From an uncultured Flavobacteriales bacterium (GTDB lineage: Bacteria > Bacteroidota > Bacteroidia > Flavobacteriales > CAJXXR01): 64,000 bases of DNA. Made by a program: the position numbers and the translations under genes. Within the stretch, counting starts at the first letter, position 1. Each line of letters begins with the position of its first letter. A model generated the notes under the pieces. That model was not told the origin of the DNA and did not search any database. It saw only the letters and a program-made list of their open reading frames with translations. This document shows positions 43,467-51,416 of the stretch, one piece after another. The stretch lies in assembly GCA_913063375.1 (NCBI GenBank), contig CAJXXR010000002.1, forward strand, positions 62,001 to 126,000, written 5' to 3'.

Positions 43467-44441
43467 TTAAAATAAAAGGTTAAATAAAAACCCAGAGAGA
43501 ATCATTCCAGTGGCAATGGTTGAAAAGAAAGCGATAATAAGTTGCTTCTTCATGACCTTTTTAAGTAACATGGCTTCTGGAAAGGAAAGACCTATGGATC
43601 CCATCATAAAAGCGATAGCTGTACCAAGAGGAACACCTTTGTCTACCAATGAGTCTAGGATGGGAAGAATACTTACAGCATCTATATAGAGTGGAATAGA
43701 TACAATTACCGCAATGGGTACAGCAAAGGGATTTGAACTCGAAATATAGGTTTCGAAAAATGATTGTGGAACATATCCATGAATAAAAGAACCGATACCC
43801 AGTCCAATAAATACATAGGGAATCAATTTGAACAATGTTTGAAGTGCATTTTTATGAATTTCAGGAAGTCTATCAGTCAATTTCCTAGAATCATTAGGAG
43901 CGTTCACGTGCTGTTCTTCCAAGTTTAGCACCCAGTCAGCAAGGTATTTCGACATGTTCATCTTGTCAAGAAGTAGACCGCCCAAAACACCTAACAAAAC
44001 GCCTGATGCGATATATATGAGGGTTATCTTCCAACCAAAACTCACTATAAATATGGCGATTGCAATCTCGTTTATGAGCGGAGAGCTTATGAGAAAGGAA
44101 AGGGCAATACCAAGCGGTATTCTTGATTGGATCATTCCAACAAAAAGAGGAATGGATGAACAGGAACAAAAAGGTGTGATGGCTCCTAAAGTTGCAGCAA
44201 GAAAATTTCCAAACCCTGACTTTTTGTTTCGATTAAGAAAATGCCTAATCTTATTCATGTTGAGGTAATTGGTGACAATTCCCATGAGATAGGTAATCAA
44301 TACGATAAGTATCAATATTTCAGAAAATCCAATAATGAAATAATGAAGAACTTCGGTTATTTGATCACCTTTTGTGAATCCTAATAGGTCATAGACTAGT
44401 AAGTCTGCTAACCATGTTAGTAGATTGGATAAGTGTTTCAT
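43467..44441 (-). CDS. ArsP/DUF318-type permease
   Basis: A 324-residue inner-membrane permease with about eight TM helices. The diagnostic TPFCSCSSIP motif (Cys pair in a membrane-embedded loop) of the DUF318 permease family is present, along with SSPLINEIAIAIF and MMGSIGLSFPEAMLLKK in the second half. ArsP relatives extrude trivalent organoarsenicals; others in the family have been linked to copper/zinc efflux. A long cytoplasmic loop (about 170-205) separates the two halves. Between a thioredoxin-like protein and a MerT-like protein it most likely moves a soft metal or metalloid. Confidence 0.88.
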   Translation of the reverse strand: MKHLSNLLTWLADLLVYDLLGFTKGDQITEVLHYFIIGFSEILILIVLITYLMGIVTNYLNMNKIRHFLNRNKKSGFGNFLAATLGAITPFCSCSSIPLFVGMIQSRIPLGIALSFLISSPLINEIAIAIFIVSFGWKITLIYIASGVLLGVLGGLLLDKMNMSKYLADWVLNLEEQHVNAPNDSRKLTDRLPEIHKNALQTLFKLIPYVFIGLGIGSFIHGYVPQSFFETYISSSNPFAVPIAVIVSIPLYIDAVSILPILDSLVDKGVPLGTAIAFMMGSIGLSFPEAMLLKKVMKKQLIIAFFSTIATGMILSGFLFNLLF

Positions 44442-44452
44442 AATGCTGAGGA

Positions 44453-44689
44453 CTAAAGGATGGAAAGTAATTTTTCGGTCGTTTGATATTGCTTAAAGTC
44501 ATAGACTTTATTATTGACAACAAGGGAAGGAAATACCATGGTCCCATACATCATGGTGTCACTCATCTCAGAAAATTCCTCTATTTGAATTTCTAAGTTG
44601 TTTTCGTTGGCAATTTGTTCAATAAACGCTTTGATTGGAGAGCCTTTTGCGCAGCAAGAGGCATGAAGAATTTTGATTTCTGTAGGCAT
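44453..44689 (-). CDS. TM0996/MTH895-type small thioredoxin-like protein
   Basis: A 78-residue single-domain thioredoxin fold protein. The usual GCxxC site is changed to ASCCAKGS: C12 and C13 form a vicinal pair and the resolving position is Gly16. The FPSLVVNNKV segment is the cis-Pro loop. Such small proteins frequently stand beside, or are fused to, DUF318 permeases, as here (11-base gap). With the vicinal pair it may act as a soft-metal carrier rather than as a disulfide reductase (inference). Confidence 0.82.
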   Translation of the reverse strand: MPTEIKILHASCCAKGSPIKAFIEQIANENNLEIQIEEFSEMSDTMMYGTMVFPSLVVNNKVYDFKQYQTTEKLLSIL

Positions 44690-44786
44690 AATAAATAGTT
44701 TGTAGTTAAACCTTTATTATGTAGTATCAACTAGTTCTAGAAAAGACACATTTTACAGAAATAAAATGAAATAAATGAAAAATGGT

Positions 44787-45365
44787 TTAATGTTCTCTTA
44801 AGTACTGTAGTGATTTGCAACTAGGTTTTACAGTGCATCCAATGAAATTTCCATTTCTATCATAGTCGATTTCACAACATTCAATAAAAAGTTCCCGAAG
44901 CTTGGCTCTACCTCTTTGAATTCTCATTTTGGTTGCGGATAAGCTTAAATTCAATTGTTTTGCTATTTCCTTTTGTGGGATTTTCTCTAGATCACTTAAT
45001 TCAAGTGCAGTGGCATATTTTTCTGGAAGAATGGTAATCATTGGACAAATGACATCCTTCGAGATGGTCTGTGAGAGTTGAAGTTCAAACTGCTCATTTT
45101 CTACGAATTCTATGAGAGCCGTCTCTTCTTTTTTGTTTTTTTTATAATAGTCATAGAGCGTATTCCTAGTTACTTGAAATAACCAAGCCTTCATATTTCC
45201 AATTTTTGTGGATTTATTGTGGGCTTCCACAAGGCGCATCATGACCTCTTGTACTAGATCTTCAGCAGTTTCCTTGTCGCTTACTTTTCCTGTAATGAAT
45301 GCCTTCAAGAAATTGTAAAATTCTTGAACGGTATCATTGATGTCGCAGCATTTTTCTTTGGGCAT
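44787..45365 (-). CDS. sigZ: ECF sigma factor of SigZ type with Cys-rich C-terminus
   Basis: A 192-residue sigma-70-family factor directing RNA polymerase to a special promoter set. Region 2 (about 14-80, with AEDLVQEVMMRLVEAH and MKAWLFQVTRNTLYDYY) and region 4 (about 110-160, with QKEIAKQLNLSLSATKMRIQRGRAKL) are intact. The tail has C163-C164, C177 and C183 (ECCEIDYDRNGNFIGC...SC), and the N-terminus has C6-C7. No anti-sigma gene is nearby, so the tail may itself sense metal, as shown for CorE-type sigma factors. The ATG at 45365 lies 12 bases after the expected transcription start and fits the promoter; a TTG seven codons upstream overlaps the -7. It is the first gene of the metal-like cluster. 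Confidence 0.88.
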   Translation of the reverse strand: MPKEKCCDINDTVQEFYNFLKAFITGKVSDKETAEDLVQEVMMRLVEAHNKSTKIGNMKAWLFQVTRNTLYDYYKKNKKEETALIEFVENEQFELQLSQTISKDVICPMITILPEKYATALELSDLEKIPQKEIAKQLNLSLSATKMRIQRGRAKLRELFIECCEIDYDRNGNFIGCTVKPSCKSLQYLREH

Positions 45366-45383
45366 AATTCTGTGCGCTTTATA

Positions 45384-45414
45384 CAAATATACAACGCTTA
45401 ATGATGCGTGTCAA
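45384..45414 (-). promoter_or_regulatory. Promoter of sigZ (TTG-N20-TATATTTG)
   Basis: On the minus strand TTG (45414-45412) and a perfect TATATTTG (45391-45384) are 20 bases apart. The -33 overlaps the stop codon of the upstream gene, and the -7 lies 18 bases before the sigZ ATG, giving a leader of about 12 bases. Confidence 0.6.
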
Positions 45415-46232
45415 TTAAGTGTGATTTCTTCTATTTTATCTAAGGAAATTTGCATTGTAGAACCATCTAAATTCTGATAGTTCATTTGAACAAACCCATA
45501 CTTTTCATTGAAGTAAAAAGTTGCGTTTGTAGTCCCTAGTTTATTCGATGATATGGCATTTATTAATGTGCATTCAAGTTTTCCTAGGCTGGTTTCCAAG
45601 GTAGTGAAATCACTAATGGTATAGGTTATTTTGTTGTCTATTGGTCCTTCCCAACTGACCAACCTTTCGTCGGACCAGCCATCACCAATGTCCAATTGCC
45701 ATGACCAGCTTTTTCCTTTTTCTATAGGAAACTCAATGAATGGAAAAGGTGCCAATTGTAATATTTTAAATACACCCTCCCTAGTAGGGTGCATCCATAG
45801 GTTACGTTTGTTTTCTACCAGCCCGGTCATATTTCCTCCTTCTTTGTCAGGGAAATTAAATAGAATTGCTGTCTGGCTATAATTCGGAACATATTTAGCC
45901 ATGGGATTCCCCTTTAGAATTGTCATCTCATAGGATTGCGCTATGTCGAGGGTGTCTGATTCAGGGACCAATTGCCAACCTTTTCTATAAGAATTGGCGT
46001 AAAGCTGCTGACCGTCTCTGTGGAAGGTAAATCCAAAGGTGAATTTCTTGTCTGGCCTATAGATGGTATTATCTCTATTGTATTTTTCAGGATCACTGAT
46101 AGAGTCATTAAGTTTTTCTACTTGAATTCCATCCATATCAAAGTAAACAGTGCTGTCTACAATTTCATTTTGACAAGACAAGAAGGATAGGGAGCTTAAA
46201 AGTATAGCTATACCAATTAGTTTTTTATTCAT
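45411..46232 (-). CDS. Lipoprotein of unknown function upstream of sigZ
   Basis: A 273-residue lipoprotein: signal peptide starting MNKKLIGIAILLSSLSFLSC with a clear lipobox. The mature protein is beta-rich, with ILFNFPDKEGG, FPIEKGKSWSWQLDIGDGWSDE and GTTNATFYFNEKYGFVQMNYQNLDGS. I do not recognise a known family. The ATG at 46232 is chosen because it starts the signal sequence. It is on the same strand as sigZ, but sigZ has its own promoter overlapping this gene's end. Confidence 0.7.
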   Translation of the reverse strand: MNKKLIGIAILLSSLSFLSCQNEIVDSTVYFDMDGIQVEKLNDSISDPEKYNRDNTIYRPDKKFTFGFTFHRDGQQLYANSYRKGWQLVPESDTLDIAQSYEMTILKGNPMAKYVPNYSQTAILFNFPDKEGGNMTGLVENKRNLWMHPTREGVFKILQLAPFPFIEFPIEKGKSWSWQLDIGDGWSDERLVSWEGPIDNKITYTISDFTTLETSLGKLECTLINAISSNKLGTTNATFYFNEKYGFVQMNYQNLDGSTMQISLDKIEEITLN

Positions 46233-46275
46233 GAAATATTTAAATATTGTCCTATTAATTTTCTTCAAATCATTT

Positions 46276-46512
46276 TTAACTATTTGGCAAGGCATCAAAT
46301 TCCTTTCGCTTATCATTGAACCAATTGGTCATAGCTTCAGGAGATTGCATTAGGGCCTGCATTTCATTCATTGCCTTAAGATGTGGGGCATCTTTTTGTT
46401 GGAACATCTCCATCCCGTGTTGCTTGCTCAATTCGGCTATTTCTTCAAACGTGTTGGCTTCAAATTCCATTTTACAGGCTCCGCCCAATTGATTACAGGT
46501 CATCTTTTTCAT
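46276..46512 (-). CDS. DUF1059-family small protein
   Basis: A 78-residue cytosolic protein. It starts MKKMTCNQLGGACKMEF and continues ANTFEEIAELSKQHGMEMF, which is the conserved beginning of the DUF1059 family (Cys pair C6 and C13 after the Met-rich start). Family members are short, often metal-linked or stress-linked by context, with no established function. A Cys pair would allow metal binding. The ATG at 46512 starts the motif; earlier in-frame codons give a hydrophobic segment not shared with the family. Confidence 0.85.
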   Translation of the reverse strand: MKKMTCNQLGGACKMEFEANTFEEIAELSKQHGMEMFQQKDAPHLKAMNEMQALMQSPEAMTNWFNDKRKEFDALPNS

Positions 46513-46596
46513 GGATCTAAATTTTAGAATTGTTGTATACAGATTGAAAGTACTAAAAAAATTCACATAAGCAGCAAATGGCTTGTTATGAAAATG

Positions 46597-46625
46597 AAAA
46601 AAGGCAGCTCTATGAGCTGCCTTTT
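46597..46625 (-). terminator. Strong hairpin terminator after the oxidoreductase gene
   Basis: AAAAGGCAGCTC and GAGCTGCCTTTT form a 12-pair perfect stem with a TAT loop. Six A on the plus strand (46597-46602) become the U run of the minus-strand transcript. The stop of the oxidoreductase gene is 19 bases upstream. Confidence 0.9.
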
Positions 46626-46643
46626 AATACTTGTAAGTGGGGA

Positions 46644-47615
46644 TTAATTTACCAATACAATATTTCCTTTTTTATGTCCCTTATCGACATAAATGTGTGC
46701 TTCCTTAATTTCTGCCAAGGTATAAGTCCTATCAAGTACGGTCTTTATTTTCCCTTCCTTTATGATGGTAATCAGCTCCTCAAGAAGTGGTTTCAATTCT
46801 TTGATGGGGAGGGCGCCAGTGGCTGAAAATTTCGCCTTCTTTTTACCAAATAGACTTGACCATAGCACTGCTCCAAGGAAAGGGAAATGAAGTACGGGTG
46901 AAATAAATTTGCCTTTTTCCTTTAGGGCTTTTTTACCTTTTGAAAAGCTCGACTTTCCAACAGTATCATATATAACATCATAGTTTTGGTAGTTAGTTGT
47001 GAAATTATTTTTTGTATAATCGATGACCTTATCGGCTCCTAAATCCTTTGCCAATTGGAGATTGTTTGGGCCGCAAACTGCAGTTACCTCTGCTCCAAAG
47101 TGTTTTGCTAGCTGAACGGCAGCGGATCCTAATCCTCCAGCTGCACCGTTGATCAATATTTTTTGTCCAGGCGAAATTTCACCTACATTTTTCAGGAAAT
47201 TCATGGAGGTAAGTGCCCCGTCGCACAGGGAAGCGGCTTCTTCAAAGGATACGTTTTCCGGTAAGGTATAGATAAGCCCTGACTCATCTAAGCAGACATA
47301 TTCGGCATTTGTTCCAAAGGAATGGATGCTTTCTCCAAATACGCTATCTCCTTTTTTGAAATTTTGAACGGATGCTCCAACAGCTTCAATGATCCCTGCA
47401 AAACCTGTTCCTGGGATAGGATGTTTAGGTTTCGAAATTCCTAAAAATAAACGACCTATATAGGGTTTTCCGGTTCGCATCATACAATCGGCTCTAGATA
47501 TGCTGGCTGCTTTTATCTGAATTAGAACCTCATTCTCTTTTGGGCTAGGTTTTTCAACTTCCCTTAGTTGCAGAACCTCTGGTCCTCCATATCCTGTAGC
47601 TATGATAGCTTTCAT
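46644..47615 (-). CDS. Quinone-oxidoreductase-like MDR protein (zinc-free)
   Basis: A 323-residue medium-chain dehydrogenase/reductase. The N-terminal GroES-like part has EVLIQIKAASISRADCMMRTGK and GTGFAGIIEAVGASVQNFKKGDSVFGE; the cofactor site is ILINGAAGGLGSAAVQLAKHFGAEVTAV and predicts NADPH. The structural-zinc Cys cluster and catalytic zinc ligands of alcohol dehydrogenases are absent, so it is of the zeta-crystallin/quinone reductase type. It overlaps the preceding two-TM gene by four bases (ATGA). Substrate not evident. Confidence 0.88.
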   Translation of the reverse strand: MKAIIATGYGGPEVLQLREVEKPSPKENEVLIQIKAASISRADCMMRTGKPYIGRLFLGISKPKHPIPGTGFAGIIEAVGASVQNFKKGDSVFGESIHSFGTNAEYVCLDESGLIYTLPENVSFEEAASLCDGALTSMNFLKNVGEISPGQKILINGAAGGLGSAAVQLAKHFGAEVTAVCGPNNLQLAKDLGADKVIDYTKNNFTTNYQNYDVIYDTVGKSSFSKGKKALKEKGKFISPVLHFPFLGAVLWSSLFGKKKAKFSATGALPIKELKPLLEELITIIKEGKIKTVLDRTYTLAEIKEAHIYVDKGHKKGNIVLVN

Positions 47616-48085
47616 ACTATATCTATTTTTTTTAGGTCAAGTTGTAAGCCTTTTTTAAACGCCTTTTCATCTCTGTTTTTCCCGGCTACCATTCCAAAAA
47701 GTAAGCCCATAGAAATTCCCATGCCCATCGAGTTCCAAGTGGCAGCTTCACCAAGAATATTAGAGAAGTATGAAAATAATACCCCAGTCACTATACCAAA
47801 TGCCATCCACCTATTTTGATAGTGGAATTTTTGAACTAGATTCAGATCATCAGCTAAATGGCTTAGAATCTTTCCATAGGTTTTACAGATGGTTACAGTC
47901 AGCTGTTTGTCGCTTCCATAAAAGGAATAAATGGACATTAATTTAGCATGAATCACATGACTATTTTCCATTGGAATGCCTCTTTCGTTAATGCTTTTAA
48001 GTAAAACGTCCAGTTTATCATAGGCTTTTGTAAGTCTGTGATTTTGTCCGGAATGTTCTCTTCTATTGGGTGTCTTTAGTTTCAT
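47612..48085 (-). CDS. Two-TM protein of a three-member paralogue family (copy A)
   Basis: A 157-residue protein. A helical, charged N-terminal half (about 1-85) is followed by the shared motif KFHYQNRWMAFG, two close TM helices (about 91-135) with glycine-spaced faces (GMGISMGLLFGMVAG) and a basic tail KNRDEKAFKKGLQL. The same design recurs at 58604-59062 and 59075-59524 (HYRNMWLA or HYRKVWMS; final KD...GxQL). I do not recognise it as a known family. It is translationally coupled to the oxidoreductase downstream. Confidence 0.7.
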   Translation of the reverse strand: MKLKTPNRREHSGQNHRLTKAYDKLDVLLKSINERGIPMENSHVIHAKLMSIYSFYGSDKQLTVTICKTYGKILSHLADDLNLVQKFHYQNRWMAFGIVTGVLFSYFSNILGEAATWNSMGMGISMGLLFGMVAGKNRDEKAFKKGLQLDLKKIDIV

Positions 48086-48200
48086 AATAATCTAGTCGAT
48101 TGATTATTGATAGGACAAAAGTAGATAGAAGAAAGCGAGTGAAAGTTCGAAATTATAATTCCGAACGAATTGGTGAAAAATGTATAGAAGAGAATTGAAC

Positions 48201-50000
48201 TTATTTACCTGTGTATAGCTTAAGGTATTGTTTAGGCGTCATGTCCATTTCTTTTTTGAAATAGGTGTTGAAGGATGTTTTGGAGTTGAAGCCACTATCA
48301 TAGGCTAAGCCCATAATGGTAATATTGGCATTCATAGGGTCCTTCGCCAGTGATTTGAAATGTGCTATTCGGTAATTATTGATGAATTCATTGAAGTTTT
48401 TCCCGATACTTTCATTAAGCAACCAAGAAAGTTGATTAGGGTGAATGTCAATTAACTCAGCTAGGGCCCTTAACGAAAGGGTTGGATCTAGAAAGGATTG
48501 TTCTTGGGATATGAAATCTAGTAAGGCTGCTGTATAGTTTCTTGTTGTAGCTTCATCTAGTAAGGACTTCTTTTTAACATCCTTACTCTTAAGGGTGTCC
48601 GTATGGAAAATAAGCTCGTGAAATTCTGAATATCGAGGATCGGATTGGATATTCTTCGTTAAAGGATCAGCATATCGCAGTAATAATAAGGTGGATTTAT
48701 TCTTCCAAGCATTTGAAATCCATTCAAAGGCTTTTTCACGTTCATTTAAAGTACAATAAAGTAGGAAGAGGTAGGAATCTTCTGTAAAGCCTTCAGGGTT
48801 GCCTGCTTTTTCTTTTAATTTCTCGAGGTATTTAGAAGTCTGTGTAGTATCCTTTTTATACGCATAAGCTAATGCTAAAGCACCTGTTTTTTCACCCTCC
48901 ACAATTACATCAGAAGGCATTTTGTCAAAATAGTGAAGGACTTCATCATATTTCCCTAGCATCAATAAACAGATATACCTTACTGCATGTGCTGGAATAT
49001 TTTTGGGGTTTACCAAAAGGCTTTTATCCAGAAGGCTTTTAGCCGTATGGTATTCTTGAATCATATAGTGGAAATAGGCATAAAAAAACCGAGTTTCTTC
49101 AGATAGGGGGTTCAGGCTTAGGGCTATTTCTAAATGTTGTCTGGATAGATCTCTTTTCCCAGCTAGTATATACAGGAAAGATGCAAATTGTTGTGCTTCT
49201 GCATTGTTCGGATTTAGTTGGATCGCCTTATGAATCTCTTGTAGGGATCTGTTAAAGTTACATTCAACAAAGAAAGCTTGATTTGCAAGCATATAATGTA
49301 CTCCCGAATGGCTATCGTTCAATTTGAGCGCTTGCTGGGTAAATTGGATAGTTTTGGTCCAGGCTTCCTCAAATGGTAAGAAGCCTGTTGTTCCAAGAAA
49401 ACTATAGCAATCAGCTAAGCCGACATAGGACTCTGTATGTTTCGAATCCAATTCAAGGGCTTTTTCATATAATGAAATAGCTTCTCTAGCATCTTTTGGA
49501 TTCCATTTATTCCTTAAGTATTTTGCTTTTAGAGAGTATTCGTAGGCACTTACATTGTTTGTTTGATGCGTGATTAAATGTTCCTTAATTTCAAAATGGC
49601 CAAAGTGTTCTCGTAGTTTCTCTGCTATTAGTAGGCTAATTTCATCTTGGACTTGAAAAATATGATCCAACTTCCGATCCCAAGTTTCTGACCAAAAATG
49701 AAAGTCGTCTTCCACTTGAATAAGTTGAGCCGTAATTCTAATCTCATTACCTGAAAGACGTACGCTTCCCTCTAAAATAGTTCCAACGTTTAGTGATTTT
49801 CCGATTTCGGAGATAGGTAAGTTTTTACCCTTGAAATGAAATGAGGAAGTTCTAGATGTCACTTTCAAATGGTTCAATTGAGCCAATGCATTGATGATTT
49901 CTTCTGTGATTCCATCACTGAAAAATTCAGCATCCTGATTTGCACTCATATTCATGAATGGAAGGACGGCAATTGTTTTATTTGAAAGGGCTGTATTCAA
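48201..50000 (-). CDS. TolB-N/TPR/AraC one-component regulator
   Basis: A 599-residue soluble protein combining three parts. Residues about 5-125 match the TolB N-terminal-like domain usually fused to adenylate cyclases or CadC-type regulators (TIAVLPFMNMSANQD, EFFSDGITEEIINAL, VGTILEGSVRLSGNEIRITAQLI). Tetratricopeptide repeats follow (about 155-440, for example AISLYEKALELDSKHTESYVGL). The C-terminus (about 495-599) is an AraC-type double HTH (LRALAELIDIHPNQLSWLL, GLAYDSGFNSKTSFNTYFKKEM). There is no TM segment, so the sensor side must be cytosolic. It probably controls adjacent genes such as the two-TM/oxidoreductase pair. Confidence 0.88.
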   Translation of the reverse strand: MNTALSNKTIAVLPFMNMSANQDAEFFSDGITEEIINALAQLNHLKVTSRTSSFHFKGKNLPISEIGKSLNVGTILEGSVRLSGNEIRITAQLIQVEDDFHFWSETWDRKLDHIFQVQDEISLLIAEKLREHFGHFEIKEHLITHQTNNVSAYEYSLKAKYLRNKWNPKDAREAISLYEKALELDSKHTESYVGLADCYSFLGTTGFLPFEEAWTKTIQFTQQALKLNDSHSGVHYMLANQAFFVECNFNRSLQEIHKAIQLNPNNAEAQQFASFLYILAGKRDLSRQHLEIALSLNPLSEETRFFYAYFHYMIQEYHTAKSLLDKSLLVNPKNIPAHAVRYICLLMLGKYDEVLHYFDKMPSDVIVEGEKTGALALAYAYKKDTTQTSKYLEKLKEKAGNPEGFTEDSYLFLLYCTLNEREKAFEWISNAWKNKSTLLLLRYADPLTKNIQSDPRYSEFHELIFHTDTLKSKDVKKKSLLDEATTRNYTAALLDFISQEQSFLDPTLSLRALAELIDIHPNQLSWLLNESIGKNFNEFINNYRIAHFKSLAKDPMNANITIMGLAYDSGFNSKTSFNTYFKKEMDMTPKQYLKLYTGK

Positions 50001-50064
50001 ATGATAGCTATTAAAAACGAAAGGTACTAAAATTTAAAATTGGAGGATTGTCCTTCCCTTTTTT

Positions 50065-50427
50065 TTAGCGTTTCAATAACCATTTGATTCGTTTATAAGA
50101 TGCTACGTAATGGAAGGAAATGATAGCGGCATAGCCAAGGCTTAGAGCTTGGTACTCTAGGTGGAATAGTGCCATTATGGCAAAGCTGAAAAGTGCCAAT
50201 TCCAAGATTAATCGTAATAATCCAGAGATTTGGATAGGTGCTTTCCCCGATCGACTCGGATCATCAGGAACATTAAACAGTCCCCATATCATGGCAAATA
50301 CAATAGGTAGGATAATTGCAAATAGCCATTGAGTCCATTGGGTCCCTTGTTCCCATCCCCAAATACCTACAGCGGTAAGGGCTAATATTTCAAGTAGAAA
50401 TCTAAGAAGTAGGTTTAATGCGTTCAT
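50065..50427 (-). CDS. YrdB/DUF2568-family small membrane protein
   Basis: A 120-residue polytopic protein with four TM helices. It matches YrdB-like DUF2568 proteins: LLRFLLEILALTAVGIWGW at the start, MIWGLFNVPDDPSRSGKAP in the middle loop, and LRLILELALFSFA in the second half. Function unknown. It lies 64 bases upstream of the TolB/TPR/AraC gene on the same strand and could be its operon partner or an independent gene. Confidence 0.87.
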   Translation of the reverse strand: MNALNLLLRFLLEILALTAVGIWGWEQGTQWTQWLFAIILPIVFAMIWGLFNVPDDPSRSGKAPIQISGLLRLILELALFSFAIMALFHLEYQALSLGYAAIISFHYVASYKRIKWLLKR

Positions 50428-50442
50428 TGGGTTTTGGTGAAA

Positions 50443-50471
50443 TTTGCTAAAATTGAAATTATATATTTTTG
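50443..50471 (+). promoter_or_regulatory. Candidate promoter for the methyltransferase gene
   Basis: TTTG (50443-50446) and TATTTTTG (50464-50471, perfect TAnnTTTG) are 17 bases apart, about 120 bases before the ATG at 50591. The spacing is somewhat short, so this is tentative. Confidence 0.3.
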
Positions 50472-50590
50472 TTGGACTTTGGATAGTTGTTGCAAAATAT
50501 GATTGAATTATTTTCTGTTTCTAGGCTCATTTTTACTAACTTAAGATCAGAAATACATGAGCCAGATGCTTGTGGATAATATTATAATTG

Positions 50591-51361
50591 ATGAGAAATT
50601 TTTTAAAAGAAAAATTATCCATTTCTAATAGTAGGAAGTTGAAAAATCTATGGCAAGATCTTCTTTCTATACCTTATAGGCATAACCTAAGTAAGTTAGG
50701 TCGTATATATGGAACGGATAAAATTGGGGAGCATTTTTATACAACCCATTATATGCTTCACCTGAAAAAATTCAAATATAAAAGGCTTAGGCTTCTTGAG
50801 ATTGGAGTGGGGGGGTATGCAGATCCTAATGCAGGAGGTAATTCCCTTAGAATGTGGAAACGGTATTTTCCCTTTGGACGCATTTATGGTTTAGATCTTT
50901 ATGATAAGTCGGCTTTACAGGAAAAAAGGATTAAGATATTTCAAGGTAGTCAAGTGGATGAGGAATTGTTGAATGAGGTAGATACGGAAATTGGGGGATT
51001 GGATGTTATTATTGATGATGGGAGTCATATTAATGAGCATGTCATAAAAACGTTTAATGTGCTTTTTCCAAAATTGAAAGAGGGTGGAGTCTATATAGTT
51101 GAGGACACTCAAACGTCCTATTGGGAAGATTTTGGAGGGGATAGTAAAGACCTCAATAATCCTTCTACGATGACCAATTATTTTAAGGCTTTAACGGATT
51201 CCTTGAATAATCAAGAATTTCTAATTGAAGATTACCAACAGAGTTATTTTGATAGGAAGATTATCTCTTTACATTTTTACCATAATCTAATATTTATATA
51301 TAAAGGAAACAACGATGAAAAATCGAATATGGTTATCGATAATAAAAGGCCGTCTAACTAA
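50591..51361 (+). CDS. Class I SAM-dependent methyltransferase (CmcI/TylF-like)
   Basis: A 256-residue predicted O-methyltransferase. SAM-site motif I is LLEIGVGGYADPNAGG (68-83), motif II GLDLYD (100-105) and the catalytic/metal acid IIDDGSHINEH (140-150), then EGGVYIVEDTQTSYWEDF; GTDKIGEHFYTTHY (41-54) is a conserved N-terminal element. These features fit the sugar/macrolide O-methyltransferases acting on hydroxyls of glycans or antibiotics. The ATG at 50591 is taken over a TTG one codon upstream. A family-14 glycosyltransferase follows 55 bases later, so methylation of a surface glycan is likely. Confidence 0.85.
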   Translation: MRNFLKEKLSISNSRKLKNLWQDLLSIPYRHNLSKLGRIYGTDKIGEHFYTTHYMLHLKKFKYKRLRLLEIGVGGYADPNAGGNSLRMWKRYFPFGRIYGLDLYDKSALQEKRIKIFQGSQVDEELLNEVDTEIGGLDVIIDDGSHINEHVIKTFNVLFPKLKEGGVYIVEDTQTSYWEDFGGDSKDLNNPSTMTNYFKALTDSLNNQEFLIEDYQQSYFDRKIISLHFYHNLIFIYKGNNDEKSNMVIDNKRPSN

Positions 51362-51416
51362 AAATACAACGGCATTGAGCTAGCTTAAGTACTTTGACCA
51401 ATTGAAGAAAAATTTG

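Noticed and set aside
42774..45386. Classical mercury-resistance operon
   Set aside because: MerT-like and HMA proteins are present but merR, merA and merB are not, and the regulator is an ECF sigma factor.
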